Positions 36,240 through 45,091 are shown, numbered from the stretch's first letter. The stretch: 64,000 nt of DNA from Candidatus Rifleibacteriota bacterium (GCA_015233155.1 JADFYG010000003.1:1-64000); one strand, 5' to 3'. Notes: generated by a model not told the origin, from the sequence alone. Numbers and translations are program-made.

Positions 36240-36386
36240 CATCATGATTACCAATGGTTGATACAGGTGATTGCAGATTGTCCCTTCATCGAATTACACG
36301 ATAGCAAGTAAATTAAGGGCTTATCGTGGAAAGCGCAATTTCACGTTACGAAAATCCGTGACTCTGAAAGGCAACCAAAAAGGTAT

Positions 36387-36611
36387 TTAGAAAACAACCA
36401 CACCAGCTCCGACAGCACAATTTGGTGAATTGGCTACGTTACCGTTCCCACAGCTTTGTGCCCAGTGGCCGAGAAAGCAACTGACGGAATCTCCACTGCC
36501 TGTTGTACAGTTCCCGGTTCCTTTGGCCAGATTACCCAAAGGGACTAATGTTGGAGATTCATATTTAGGCTTTTTTAAGAAGCCAGATGTTTCAACAGTT
36601 TGTTTATTCAT
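36387..36611 (-). CDS. RiPP precursor peptide, four-Cys, intact
   Basis: A 74-residue peptide. The leader carries KYESPTLVPLGNLAKGTG (residues 16-33); the Y-x2-P-x-L-x3-G pattern recalls leaders bound by PqqD-like domains in lasso systems. The core is Gly/Asn/Cys-rich with Cys at 35, 45, 54 and 65, GSGDS, GHWA and a C-terminal VGAGVVVF. The damaged paralogue keeps the Cys, GHW and leader but differs at most other core positions. It heads the minus-strand cassette. No Shine-Dalgarno is evident; the promoter lies only nine bases before the ATG. The mature product and class are unknown. Confidence 0.8.
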   Translation of the reverse strand: MNKQTVETSGFLKKPKYESPTLVPLGNLAKGTGNCTTGSGDSVSCFLGHWAQSCGNGNVANSPNCAVGAGVVVF

Positions 36612-36620
36612 GGAATGATA

Positions 36621-36649
36621 AATCTATCACGGAAAAAAAAAAGCGTCAA
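36621..36649 (-). promoter_or_regulatory. Promoter of first precursor
   Basis: On the minus strand TTGACG (36649-36644) and TAGATT (36626-36621) are 17 bases apart, with a T-rich spacer and a TG extension. The -10 ends nine bases before the ATG, so the transcript would be leaderless or nearly so. Confidence 0.6.
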
Positions 36650-36689
36650 CTTCGCTGGATTTCTCCCAGCCAAACCCAGTAAAAGTCTG

Positions 36690-36830
36690 TGGACGCGCCC
36701 GTCGCGCGCCGCTTTGCGCTTCCACGTGCCCGGCGGTCGCCATATCATAATTTCGCCCTTGCGGGCACTTCGTTGTGTCGAGAGCCGTGCCATAGACCAT
36801 TTCTGAGTTTTTATGCGTTTGCCCTTGCGG
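36690..36830. repeat. Dispersed GC-rich intergenic segment
   Basis: Shares several short blocks with positions 1-60, including an inverted 18-base match and the direct pieces CCCGGCGGTC and ATGCGTTTGCC. No gene is supported in 36650-36859. It separates the RiPP cassette from the histidine kinase gene. Confidence 0.3.
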
Positions 36831-36859
36831 ATTTTTTTCGCGACTCCCATTCAGAGGCA

Positions 36860-38998
36860 TCAGATCGTCTGTGAAAATTCACGGGGAAATCGGAGCGTGA
36901 ATGTCGAACCCTTCCCAGGTTCAGATTCGACGCCGACTTCACCCTGGTGAACCGCGACAATTTGTTTGACGATGGCAAGTCCCAGCCCTGTTCCGCTTAT
37001 GTTCTGATTCAGGGTGTTTTCGACGCGAAAGAATTTGTCAAACAGCTTTTTTTGATCCTCTGATGATATACCCTGGCCGGTATCGGATACGAAAATTACA
37101 TAGGCTTCTCCAAGCGGAGCGGCATTTTCCCAGCGTAGACGCATGATGATGGAGCCGCCTGCCGGAGTATATTTAATCGCATTGTTCGTCACATTCAGGA
37201 TCGCCTGATGAATGAGCTCCTGGTCACATAATGCTTCAAGCGATTCAGCGGGCAGATCGATGGTTAAGGAGAGTTGTTTTGACTCGGCAGCCGATGCACA
37301 TACTGCGGCGACTTTGCGAACAATCTTAGCCGGATCGTTTCTGGTGAATTTATAAACCTTTTTTCCGGCTTCCATTTTAGCCAGATCCAGTACGTCGTTG
37401 ATCAGATTGGTGAGACGTTCGGATTCATCGAGAATGATCTGCAGATATTCGTCACGTGTTTTTGGATTGTCCGCCTCGCCATCAAGAAGCATTTCGGTGT
37501 AAGCGCGAATCGAGGTAAGGGGTGTTCGTAACTCATGACTGACGTTCGAGACGAACTCAGTCTTCATCCGATCGATCTCGCGTTCGAGCGTGACATCTCG
37601 CGACAGGCCCATGAATGCCAGAAACTCTTCCTTTGCGTCGGTAATGACCTTTGTATAAAAGGCGACGCGGCGCCGGGTACTTCCCTTCTCGTCGCGAATG
37701 ATGATTTCGCCTTCAGTGATGCGTTTGGATACTTCCTCCCGGAACAGTTCAGGCGCGCTGGCATTGACGCGGTGTGAATGCAGGCATTCGATGCCGGGAC
37801 GCTCGAAAATCGGTGGCCATTTTTGGCCGATCCATTCTTCGCGTGTGATACCATAAAAGGTGCAGTAAGCCGGATTCATATACAAGATGGTGTCTTCTAA
37901 ATCGAAAAGGATAATTCCCTCGTTTATCGCCTCATAGAGAGCGTGAAACTTGATGCGCTCTTCGTCGAGATGGCGTTCCGTGCGTTCTCTGCAATCCTCA
38001 GCGTGATCGAGCTGTCGACGTGTATCGGTTAAAGCCGTATCAGCCTCGCGCAGTTTTCCTTCGAGCACATCGCTGACTTTTTTGACCCGCGAGGAGACGA
38101 GAGGAGAAAATACGCTGTAGAAGCCGAAGAAAAAGCCCCACGCGATCATAATGGAAAATGAATGCTTCAGCAATGTCTCCGGACAACGTGTGAGATCGCC
38201 TCCGGACTCAATGAATGCTTTGTTGAGGCTCTCCATAAAAGCCCAGAAAGTGAAACACATACCCAGAACGCCGGCCCACAGGGCGCGACGGCGTATTCCG
38301 TAGCCCAGGGCGAGCATGAAACTGCCGAGCGCGATTCCGGTTGCTGACAAGGCGGAGTCCGTTTTTGGGGATGCTCCAACGGCAAACGTATGCCCGTCGA
38401 TGACGGCGACGTTTACAAAACCCAGCAGTGAACCAAGTAAAATTAGTCCGCCAATAAGCATGATCATAAAACCGAAGAAATCGACCCACCGCTCCCCGTT
38501 CAGAGAAAACATTCCTTCCTTTACGCTATCAACAGCTCGGCGAATTGGGTCAAGTCCGGTCAGTGCAAAACCGATCACGGCAAGCGGCAATGCAAAGGTG
38601 AGTTTTGCTAGCGTCAATACCGTAAACGCGATGATGTAAAACATGACACCGAATATTTCGCGATTAGTCTTCCAGGGTCTCGATGAGAGTTTTGTGTTCT
38701 GATCGACGGAAATAAAAAGAATCGCGATCATGAGAATGCCCATGCCGAGTTTCATGGAAAGGGACTCCCAAAGAACGGATGTCAGCAATGCCAGGCCTCC
38801 GATCGGATAGAGAGCCCAGCCGAAATAACGTAAAAAGCTCGGAGGTAATGGAGAAGATTCTGCTTCGGACGGTGCCTGATTTATGGACGCGCCGCATGTG
38901 TCGATGCCTGAATTGGCAGTTCGCTCAGGCTTATTATCACGCATCGGGGGAAATTCACTCATGCATCGCATTCTAACAGACGTCTGATCATGGCTCAA
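36860..38998 (-). CDS. Membrane sensor histidine kinase with PAS domain
   Basis: A 712-residue protein. About eight hydrophobic segments fill residues 50-310. A coiled coil (about 315-350) leads to a PAS domain (EGIILFDLEDTILYMNPAYC). The HisKA motif SNVSHELRTPLTS carries the phospho-His near residue 495. The ATPase boxes are NVTNNAIKYTP, DTGQGIS, FDKFFRV and GTGLGLAIV. It lacks a receiver domain. Divergently transcribed genes at 39134 and 39507 encode receiver-only proteins that could be its partners. Alternative starts at 38962 and 38944 would shorten the N-terminus slightly. The signal is unknown. Confidence 0.9.
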   Translation of the reverse strand: MSHDQTSVRMRCMSEFPPMRDNKPERTANSGIDTCGASINQAPSEAESSPLPPSFLRYFGWALYPIGGLALLTSVLWESLSMKLGMGILMIAILFISVDQNTKLSSRPWKTNREIFGVMFYIIAFTVLTLAKLTFALPLAVIGFALTGLDPIRRAVDSVKEGMFSLNGERWVDFFGFMIMLIGGLILLGSLLGFVNVAVIDGHTFAVGASPKTDSALSATGIALGSFMLALGYGIRRRALWAGVLGMCFTFWAFMESLNKAFIESGGDLTRCPETLLKHSFSIMIAWGFFFGFYSVFSPLVSSRVKKVSDVLEGKLREADTALTDTRRQLDHAEDCRERTERHLDEERIKFHALYEAINEGIILFDLEDTILYMNPAYCTFYGITREEWIGQKWPPIFERPGIECLHSHRVNASAPELFREEVSKRITEGEIIIRDEKGSTRRRVAFYTKVITDAKEEFLAFMGLSRDVTLEREIDRMKTEFVSNVSHELRTPLTSIRAYTEMLLDGEADNPKTRDEYLQIILDESERLTNLINDVLDLAKMEAGKKVYKFTRNDPAKIVRKVAAVCASAAESKQLSLTIDLPAESLEALCDQELIHQAILNVTNNAIKYTPAGGSIIMRLRWENAAPLGEAYVIFVSDTGQGISSEDQKKLFDKFFRVENTLNQNISGTGLGLAIVKQIVAVHQGEVGVESEPGKGSTFTLRFPREFSQTI

Positions 38999-39133
38999 CG
39001 AGATTTATTTTTCGACGTATAGTTTTGAATCATTTGGAAAGAGCCCGCCAGTGCTGCTTTCTTTCGCCTCAGCATAAAACTATCGGAAATGGCATTGCGA
39101 GCAAGTCGCACGGTATGCTACCTTAAAAAGGTT

Positions 39134-39517
39134 ATGGCAGACATTCTGGTAATAGAAGATGAAGCAAACATTGCTCGCGCGGTTCGCGACAGACTGACCC
39201 GCGACGGGCATCGCGTCGATTCCCGTCCCTCCGGCGAAGAAGCATTCATATATCTTCGTGATCACACCCCGGATCTCATAATTCTCGACATGCTGATGCC
39301 CGAAATGGACGGGTTCGAAGTGATCGAGCGTTTGCGTGCCGTTCCAGCCACCAGCAAGATTCCAATCATCGTTCTGTCGGTGCTCGCCGACGATGAGCGA
39401 ATCAGAACGCTTTCTCTTGCCGCATACCTGTCGAAACCATATCGCGGCGCCGACCTGTTGAAAACCGTTCACGATGTTCTTGACCGAACATATGGAGGAG
39501 CCCCCCATGGATCCTAA
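39134..39517 (+). CDS. Receiver-only response regulator
   Basis: A 127-residue CheY-like protein: acidic pocket ILVIEDE, phospho-acceptor LIILDMLMPEMDG, and Lys in LSKPYRG. No output domain. The start at 39134 follows AAAAAGG and begins the fold; the frame is open to 39089. The Thr/Ser-x-Ala region before the Lys is shortened (SVLADDERIRTLSLAAY), which may affect switching. It overlaps the next regulator gene by 11 bases, and both probably take phosphate from a nearby kinase. Confidence 0.88.
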   Translation: MADILVIEDEANIARAVRDRLTRDGHRVDSRPSGEEAFIYLRDHTPDLIILDMLMPEMDGFEVIERLRAVPATSKIPIIVLSVLADDERIRTLSLAAYLSKPYRGADLLKTVHDVLDRTYGGAPHGS

Positions 39518-39893
39518 AAAAGTACTTGCCGCCGATGATGAACCACACATCCTGCGCGTCGTAAAGGACAAACTCGCCAATGCCGGATTCAACGTCGTTA
39601 CCGCAACAGATGGCGCGGAAGCCCTTGACACAGCTCGCCGTGAAAGGCCTGATATAATTTTGCTCGACGTGATGATGCCGAAAATGAACGGGTTTGAAGT
39701 GTGTCGCGCCTTGCGGGCCGAAGCAGAGTTTTCCAAAATTCCGATTCTGCTGTTGACCGCACGCGGCCAGGAGATAGATAAGAAGATGGGCCTTGATGCG
39801 GGGGCCACTGAATATATAACAAAACCATTCAGCCCGCGACAGCTCCTGCAGACTGTGCAGACACATCTTGGTTTGACTATCGCTGGCGCCTGA
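39507..39893 (+). CDS. Receiver-only response regulator
   Basis: A 128-residue CheY-like protein with VLAADDEP, phospho-acceptor IILLDVMMPKMNG, switch Thr in LLLTARG and Lys in ITKPFSP. No output domain. GGAGG precedes the ATG at 39507. It overlaps the previous receiver gene and lies six bases before the HD-GYP gene, so the three form one operon. Confidence 0.9.
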   Translation: MDPKKVLAADDEPHILRVVKDKLANAGFNVVTATDGAEALDTARRERPDIILLDVMMPKMNGFEVCRALRAEAEFSKIPILLLTARGQEIDKKMGLDAGATEYITKPFSPRQLLQTVQTHLGLTIAGA

Positions 39894-39899
39894 CGAGAT

Positions 39900-41402
39900 A
39901 TGCGGATATCCCTCGAACGTCTGCTGGCCGCCGATCGGGTAAAATCGTTCATGAGGGAAGCATCCGGCGCGGCCGCGGAGTTGCGCGTGACTGCCCAACC
40001 TGTCGTCGGGTCGATTCCAGTGCGCCTTCCGGAAGGTGAAACCGCATTTTTGAGCCGCGTGGTTTCATTATCCGGCATCGAGAGTGGCTTTTCTGCCGGA
40101 CAGCGGTCTGAAATTAATGCAAAAGAGGTTGCACTTAAAAAAAGCGCAGCAGCCGTTTCTCCCGTGGAAACAGCCACGGAGCTATCTCTGATCGCCGTCG
40201 CTCTTGGCCATCTTTTTGCCTATGAGCATGAAATTTCTGACATGACCCAGGAGTTGTCCAGTTTATATGAGGAAATAACTCTTCTGTATGATTTGTCGAG
40301 TGCTTTTTCCGGCACGTTGAGGTTTGAAGAACTGCAACGCGAAGCTATTCGACAGATAGCTGAGGCGTTAGGGGTTAAACGTATTTCGCTGCTGATGCTT
40401 AATGACGAAAAAGACGGACTCATATTGACCGCTGGACTTGGAATTGTCCCGGAAGACATTGGCAAGCTGCGTTTTTCACGGGGGCAAGGGCTTGCATGGC
40501 GTGTCATTGAGCTAAATCGGCCGATGATAGTAAACGATCTTTCGTCCGCTCCCGATTATGTTCCGGGTAAACAGTCGGAGCGGGCATTGCTGCTTTCTCC
40601 AATGGCAAGCAAGCGGGGTATACTTGGCGTGCTGACAGTTTCTGATAAGTGCGACGGAAGCGATTTTTCCTCCAAGGATGAAAAACTGTTGTCTGCGATT
40701 GCGCATCAGATGGGCTCCGTCTGGGAAAACGCGCGCCTATACCGCGAGACACGCGAACTGTTCTTCAATACAGTCGAGGCTTTATCGGCGGCGATTGACG
40801 CCAAAGATCCATACACACACGGACATTCCCGGCGCGTGACCGAATTCTCGATTGCCACGGCCGAGGAAATGGGGTTGATCGGTGAAAAACTTGAACGAAT
40901 ACAAATATCCGCGTTGTTACATGATATCGGGAAACTGGGCGTCAATGAATCCATTCTCCGCAAACCTGACAAGCTGACGAATGAGGAATACGGCCAAATA
41001 AAGCTGCATCCGGCTATTGGCGCGGATATCATGAGCCGTGTGAAGAATCTGGTCAGGTTTATTCCGGGAATGGTTGATCATCACGAGAAATTCGATGGCA
41101 CCGGTTATCCGGAAGGACTGCGCGGCGAGGCCATTTCACAGGCCGGCCGCATTATAGCTGTAGCTGACACTTTCGATGCAATAACATCGAATCGGCCTTA
41201 TCATGAAAATTGTCGTGGAAAGCCAGCCGCCATAGCGCTTGCCGAATTGGAAAGATGCCGTGGAACGCATTTTGATCCTGATATCGTCGATGCGTTCAAA
41301 AGAGTTTTTTTGCAGGGGCGCATTCGGGCTGATAGTGACGATGATGGCGGTGTAGATGACAGGAATGGTAAAAGCAAAGGCGGAAATGGCCTTCGGTCAT
41401 GA
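39900..41402 (+). CDS. GAF and HD-GYP domain phosphodiesterase
   Basis: A 500-residue protein. A GAF domain (about 140-280) contains RFEELQREAIRQIAEALGVKRISLL. The HD-GYP domain follows (about 290-470) with YTHGHSRRV, the HD pair in LLHDIGKLG, HHEKFDGTGYPEGL and ADTFDAITSNRPY. HD-GYP enzymes hydrolyse cyclic di-GMP. The last 30 residues are Asp/Gly-rich and disordered. It follows two receiver genes and overlaps the next gene by four bases, suggesting a phosphorelay controlling second-messenger turnover. Confidence 0.92.
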   Translation: MRISLERLLAADRVKSFMREASGAAAELRVTAQPVVGSIPVRLPEGETAFLSRVVSLSGIESGFSAGQRSEINAKEVALKKSAAAVSPVETATELSLIAVALGHLFAYEHEISDMTQELSSLYEEITLLYDLSSAFSGTLRFEELQREAIRQIAEALGVKRISLLMLNDEKDGLILTAGLGIVPEDIGKLRFSRGQGLAWRVIELNRPMIVNDLSSAPDYVPGKQSERALLLSPMASKRGILGVLTVSDKCDGSDFSSKDEKLLSAIAHQMGSVWENARLYRETRELFFNTVEALSAAIDAKDPYTHGHSRRVTEFSIATAEEMGLIGEKLERIQISALLHDIGKLGVNESILRKPDKLTNEEYGQIKLHPAIGADIMSRVKNLVRFIPGMVDHHEKFDGTGYPEGLRGEAISQAGRIIAVADTFDAITSNRPYHENCRGKPAAIALAELERCRGTHFDPDIVDAFKRVFLQGRIRADSDDDGGVDDRNGKSKGGNGLRS

Positions 41403-41866
41403 TATCGCTGAAGCGATTTGAGGAAATTACAGATCGCGAGCTTCGCCGGATCCCGGACAGATACAAACGTGGTGTTGCCGGTTTTTTCGTTATTCCGCGG
41501 GCGTTGCGACAATCGGGGAGTCTCACCGGAGTCTATATTCTTGGTCACTACCATACGAACAACCGGCACATGGGTTCGACAGTCACATTATACTACGGGT
41601 CATTCCGTCGCGTGTTTCGCGGCCGTTCAGAACGAAAGATCCGGCGGGAAATCTCCAGGACGCTTGCGCATGAATTGCTTCACCACTGGGAACACAGGGC
41701 AGGGCGGGACGAGTTGGGTGATGAGGACCGCCGTCGCCTCAACGCCTGGAAACGCCGACTGGGGCTTCCCACCGACCAGACAACCGGACGCGATCTGCTC
41801 GAAGCGCTTCTCTTTCTATTCAGCCTTTTGCTGATTCTCGCTTTTATGGCACGTCTGATCGGTTGA
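41399..41866 (+). CDS. Zincin-like metallopeptidase with C-terminal membrane anchor
   Basis: A 155-residue protein. TVTLYYGSF and LAHELLHHWEHRAG match the zincin_1 family of small predicted zinc peptidases; the HExxH motif reads HELLH near residue 100. The last 25 residues are a hydrophobic helix (LEALLFLFSLLLILAFMARLIG), so the enzyme is probably tail-anchored. It overlaps the HD-GYP gene as ATGA. Its substrate is unknown; the family has few tested members. Confidence 0.75.
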   Translation: MISLKRFEEITDRELRRIPDRYKRGVAGFFVIPRALRQSGSLTGVYILGHYHTNNRHMGSTVTLYYGSFRRVFRGRSERKIRREISRTLAHELLHHWEHRAGRDELGDEDRRRLNAWKRRLGLPTDQTTGRDLLEALLFLFSLLLILAFMARLIG

Positions 41867-41965
41867 TAAACAAGACACCTACAATTTCGGGTAGTGGCAT
41901 TCTGAGTAGTGTCCCATTTTAACTAAAAGGAATAAAAAGATGTAAACCACAGGGTTTTTTATCCA

Positions 41966-42032
41966 CAGATGCCGCAGATGAGCGCAGATTAAACCACCAT
42001 CGTCTTTTATCTGCGTCGATCTGCGGCATCTG
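41966..42032. repeat. Inverted repeat, ATCTGCGG-type, in intergenic region
   Basis: Two 24-base arms, 41966-41989 and 42009-42032, pair with about three mismatches around CAGATGCCGCAGAT. The wider intergenic stretch 41883-42121 is bounded by AATTTCGGGTAGT and its near-exact inverse, like the ends of a small non-coding mobile element. No gene is seen in 41867-42120. Confidence 0.55.
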
Positions 42033-42120
42033 CGGACAATATGCCCGGTTTGCCTAACTTTGAGTCCTTGGTTAAGTCAGGACATCACCAATTTTCGTGA
42101 TGGTTATAACTACCCGACAA

Positions 42121-44094
42121 TTACAGGGCGTTTACCATCAGTTCAATCAGCTTTTTGTTGAAGGTCGCCGGATCAGGAAGTTTGCCTCCCTCTGCGAGTA
42201 TTGCCTGGCCGAATAGAAGGCCGGCATATTCCGAGAGGCGTTCGTCGTCTTTGTTTTTGTCGAATATACCCTGGAGTTTATCCAGTAAAGGGTGCTTCGG
42301 ATTCAGCTCGAGAATACGTTTCACCTTCGGAACATCTTTGCCCGTGGCTTTCAGCAACTGCTCCATTTGCGGACTCATGTCCTGCACGTCGCCGACCAGA
42401 CAGGAAACCGATGATGTAAGACGACTCGACAGGCGAACATCTTTTACGTGCTCGGTCAGCTTGGCTTTAAGACATTCGAGCATCGTTTTATATGTCGTTT
42501 CCTTGGATTTTCGATCTTCTTCGGCTTTCTTGCGTTCCTCTTCCGTCCCAAGATCAGCGACGCCCTTCGCCGCTGACTGCATGCCCTTTTCCTCGAAATC
42601 GTATACGAACTGTATCCAGATTTCGTCAATGGGATCGGACAGTAACAGCACTTCGTAGCCCTTGTCGCGAAATGCTTCCAGATGAGGTGAGGCTTCTATT
42701 GCCTGTCGTGATTCACCTGTCATATAGTAGATTTGTTTCTGATCAGGCTTCATGCGGCTGATATATTCATCGAGGGTGGTCATCTCGGTTGTCGATGCGG
42801 TAGACGGGAAAACACAGACTTCAAACAGCTTTTCACGATCGGCTGGTTCTTTGAACAGGCCTTCTTTTACTATGCGGCCAAACTCTTTCCAGAAGCCCGC
42901 GAATTTTTCACGATCATCCTGGCGAATTCCCTTCAATGTATCGAGAACTTTGCGAGTGACGGCCTTTCGAATATTCTGGATCTGTCGATTCTGTTGCAGA
43001 ATTTCGCGGGAAATATTCAGCGACAGATCTTCGGAGTCAACAACACCTTTTACAAAGCGCAGATATTCCGGAATCAGATCTTTGCAATCACTCATGATGA
43101 AAACACGCTTGATGTACAAGTGGATTCCGCGCTGTGCTTCATTCATGAAAAGCTCATGACCGGCTTTGCCCGGCAGATAGAGCAGAGATTTGAACTCGTT
43201 GGTTGCGCTCTCCGCCCGGTAGGTGATCCACTTCATGGGATCATTCCAGTCATGACTGATGTGTTTGTAGAACTCCTTATATTCCGACTCGGTAACGTCT
43301 TTTTCCGGGCGGACCCAGATTGCTTTCATCGAGTTCAATGTCTGATCTTCGACAACCGTTTTTTCGACAGCGCCTTCCTTTGGCTTGCCCTTTTCGTCGC
43401 GCTCGATTTCCTTGCGCTCAGTCTTCATGCGAATCGGATACTGTACAAAATCGCTGTATTTGCGCACGATTTCACGGATCGTCCATTCGGTCGTGAAATC
43501 CTGAACGTCTTCTGCACCTTCCTGGTCTTTTTCATCTTTATCGATTGGTTTCAGATGCAGGGTAACGGTCGTGCCGGGCTCGAAACGGTCAGCATCGGAA
43601 ACGGAATAGGTGCCGTCACCGCTTGATTCCCACTTTGAGGCCTTGTCATCACCCGCGCGTCTTGAAATCAAAGTCACTTTGTCAGCGACCATGAAGCTGG
43701 AATAGAAACCGACGCCGAATTGGCCGATCAGCTCGGGGGTGAATTCCTTGCCCTTCGCCTCTTTCAGTAGTTTTCCGAAATCTTTGGTTCCGGACTTTGC
43801 GATGGTTCCGATATATTGAATGATCTCATCGCGATTCATACCTATTCCATTGTCGGAAATAGTCAGCGTGCGTTCTTTAACGTCTGTCTCAAGCCGGATA
43901 TGCGGATCAGTCGTAAAACGACGCAGGTCATCACGGGTGAGTGCTTCGAAGCGTAATTTGTCGATAGCATCGGACGCATTGGAAATCAGCTCACGCAGGA
44001 ATATTTCCTTGTGCGAGTAGACCGAGTGGATCATTAAATCAAGCAGTTCTTTCGCTTCTGTCTTGAATTCAAACGTAGTTGCCTGGGTCGTCAT
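42121..44094 (-). CDS. htpG: Chaperone HtpG (Hsp90)
   Basis: A 657-residue Hsp90. The N-terminal ATPase has FLRELISNASDAIDKLR, ISDNGIGM and GQFGVGFYSSFMV. The middle domain has LPGKAGHELF, RVFIMSDCKDLIPEYLRFVKGVVDSEDLSLNISRE with the catalytic-loop region, and the C-terminal dimerisation domain ends KKLIELMVNAL. It refolds proteins in the cytoplasm with ATP. The start at 44094 is preferred because GGAGG lies about 11 bases upstream; ATG 44112 overlaps that site. It appears monocistronic. Confidence 0.97.
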   Translation of the reverse strand: MTTQATTFEFKTEAKELLDLMIHSVYSHKEIFLRELISNASDAIDKLRFEALTRDDLRRFTTDPHIRLETDVKERTLTISDNGIGMNRDEIIQYIGTIAKSGTKDFGKLLKEAKGKEFTPELIGQFGVGFYSSFMVADKVTLISRRAGDDKASKWESSGDGTYSVSDADRFEPGTTVTLHLKPIDKDEKDQEGAEDVQDFTTEWTIREIVRKYSDFVQYPIRMKTERKEIERDEKGKPKEGAVEKTVVEDQTLNSMKAIWVRPEKDVTESEYKEFYKHISHDWNDPMKWITYRAESATNEFKSLLYLPGKAGHELFMNEAQRGIHLYIKRVFIMSDCKDLIPEYLRFVKGVVDSEDLSLNISREILQQNRQIQNIRKAVTRKVLDTLKGIRQDDREKFAGFWKEFGRIVKEGLFKEPADREKLFEVCVFPSTASTTEMTTLDEYISRMKPDQKQIYYMTGESRQAIEASPHLEAFRDKGYEVLLLSDPIDEIWIQFVYDFEEKGMQSAAKGVADLGTEEERKKAEEDRKSKETTYKTMLECLKAKLTEHVKDVRLSSRLTSSVSCLVGDVQDMSPQMEQLLKATGKDVPKVKRILELNPKHPLLDKLQGIFDKNKDDERLSEYAGLLFGQAILAEGGKLPDPATFNKKLIELMVNAL

Positions 44095-44227
44095 GAGATC
44101 ACAATCCTCCATGAATATGCGATGAATGGCTTACCCATGATGTAAATCGCGGGCGCCGGAAATTTACACGAAAAATGGTTGCATTGCAAGATCGACGGAA
44201 TGTCGAAAGATCAAGTGCTGCCAGGGG

Positions 44228-44713
44228 CTATTTTTTGCCTTTGTGGCTGCAGACGATCTTCCCTTCGGAATTGATCGAATACACTGCCGTAGAATCGACA
44301 GGGCATACCGGGCGCTCTTTCAGGAAAGATTTACCCTTGCTGTCTGGTTTTAAAAGTGCCTCGATATCGAGTGTCGTCATTTTGCTGTCTTTGTGGACAT
44401 GATCATATTTGGTCACTGCAATTCCGATTTTCTCAATGTTGGATGCGCAAGTGCCGGCTTTTGGTCCACGAAACATGAAGAACAGAATGGCGAGAATGAG
44501 AACAATGACAACGATGGGAATGGCAATGCATGTCGGAGACAGTGTTCCCGCAGTGGCGTCGTATTCTTCTCCGCCTTTGGCGCCTTTTCCTTTCTTGGCA
44601 GGCAAAATGTCGCCACATTTCTTGCACATGAGTGTGCCCATATCGTTTGGCGCTTTGCAAGAAGGGCAGATTGTCTGGGGAACAGTCGAGGAAGCAGGTG
44701 CTTTATCAGCCAT
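44228..44713 (-). CDS. Zinc-ribbon single-pass membrane protein
   Basis: A 161-residue protein. The N-terminus has a zinc ribbon (CPSCKAPNDMGTLMCKKCGD, residues 16-35). A Lys/Gly-rich linker leads to one membrane helix (about 63-83, AIPIVVIVLILAILFFMF). The C-terminal domain has ASNIEKIGIAVTKYDHVH, ERPVCPVDSTAVYSINSEGKIVCSHKGK, resembling the soluble head of small pilin-like proteins with a Cys pair. Function unknown. The ATG is preceded by GGAAT; it lies downstream of no obvious partner. Confidence 0.7.
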   Translation of the reverse strand: MADKAPASSTVPQTICPSCKAPNDMGTLMCKKCGDILPAKKGKGAKGGEEYDATAGTLSPTCIAIPIVVIVLILAILFFMFRGPKAGTCASNIEKIGIAVTKYDHVHKDSKMTTLDIEALLKPDSKGKSFLKERPVCPVDSTAVYSINSEGKIVCSHKGKK

Positions 44714-45091
44714 TGTCGATTCCTTACAGGGGAATTAAGGCCCTTCTATTGTATCGCGGTTTCCTGAAACTGTGCAACATGGAAACACGTAATATCTGAT
44801 TAAAACAAAAATGCTTTGTGAAACTCGGTGTGAGATGAGCCAGGAGTGAGAATTACAGAGCAATAGACTATGCGGCAGGGACAGACCAATCTTAATTGTT
44901 TTCTCAACATTTGAAGGTTTCTACAGAAAGAGTAGAATAAAAGCTATGAGATCGGTTGAAAATTTCCCCTCTTATTTTGTCCAACCTTTCAATTGGGGTA
45001 TGGTTATTTCAGTTTGTAAGATAAAAATGTGTTCTGTGAAAGAAATGCGGTTTTTAAGAAAGCCTTTGGTGAAGTTTCGGGACCTGACCAA
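44714..45091. other. Intergenic region, 378 bases
   Basis: No gene is supported here, although a GTG at 45029 could extend the next gene. TTGAAG and TAGAAT occur 16 bases apart around 44911-44938 and could be a weak promoter for the membrane protein gene downstream. Confidence 0.4.

Noticed and set aside
28750-36611. Lasso-peptide cluster
   Set aside because: HprK-like, nucleotidyltransferase and leader pattern fit, but there is no asparagine-synthetase-like cyclase or B2 protease; two radical SAM/SPASM enzymes argue for a different class.
39080-40177. Long open frame of 365 codons on the minus strand
   Set aside because: It lies antisense to two clear receiver genes and the start of the HD-GYP gene, has no recognisable domain and has biased composition, so it is a shadow of the real genes.
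42733-43626. Plus-strand frame of about 297 codons
   Set aside because: It is antisense to htpG, has no start signal and matches nothing; the htpG frame explains the region.
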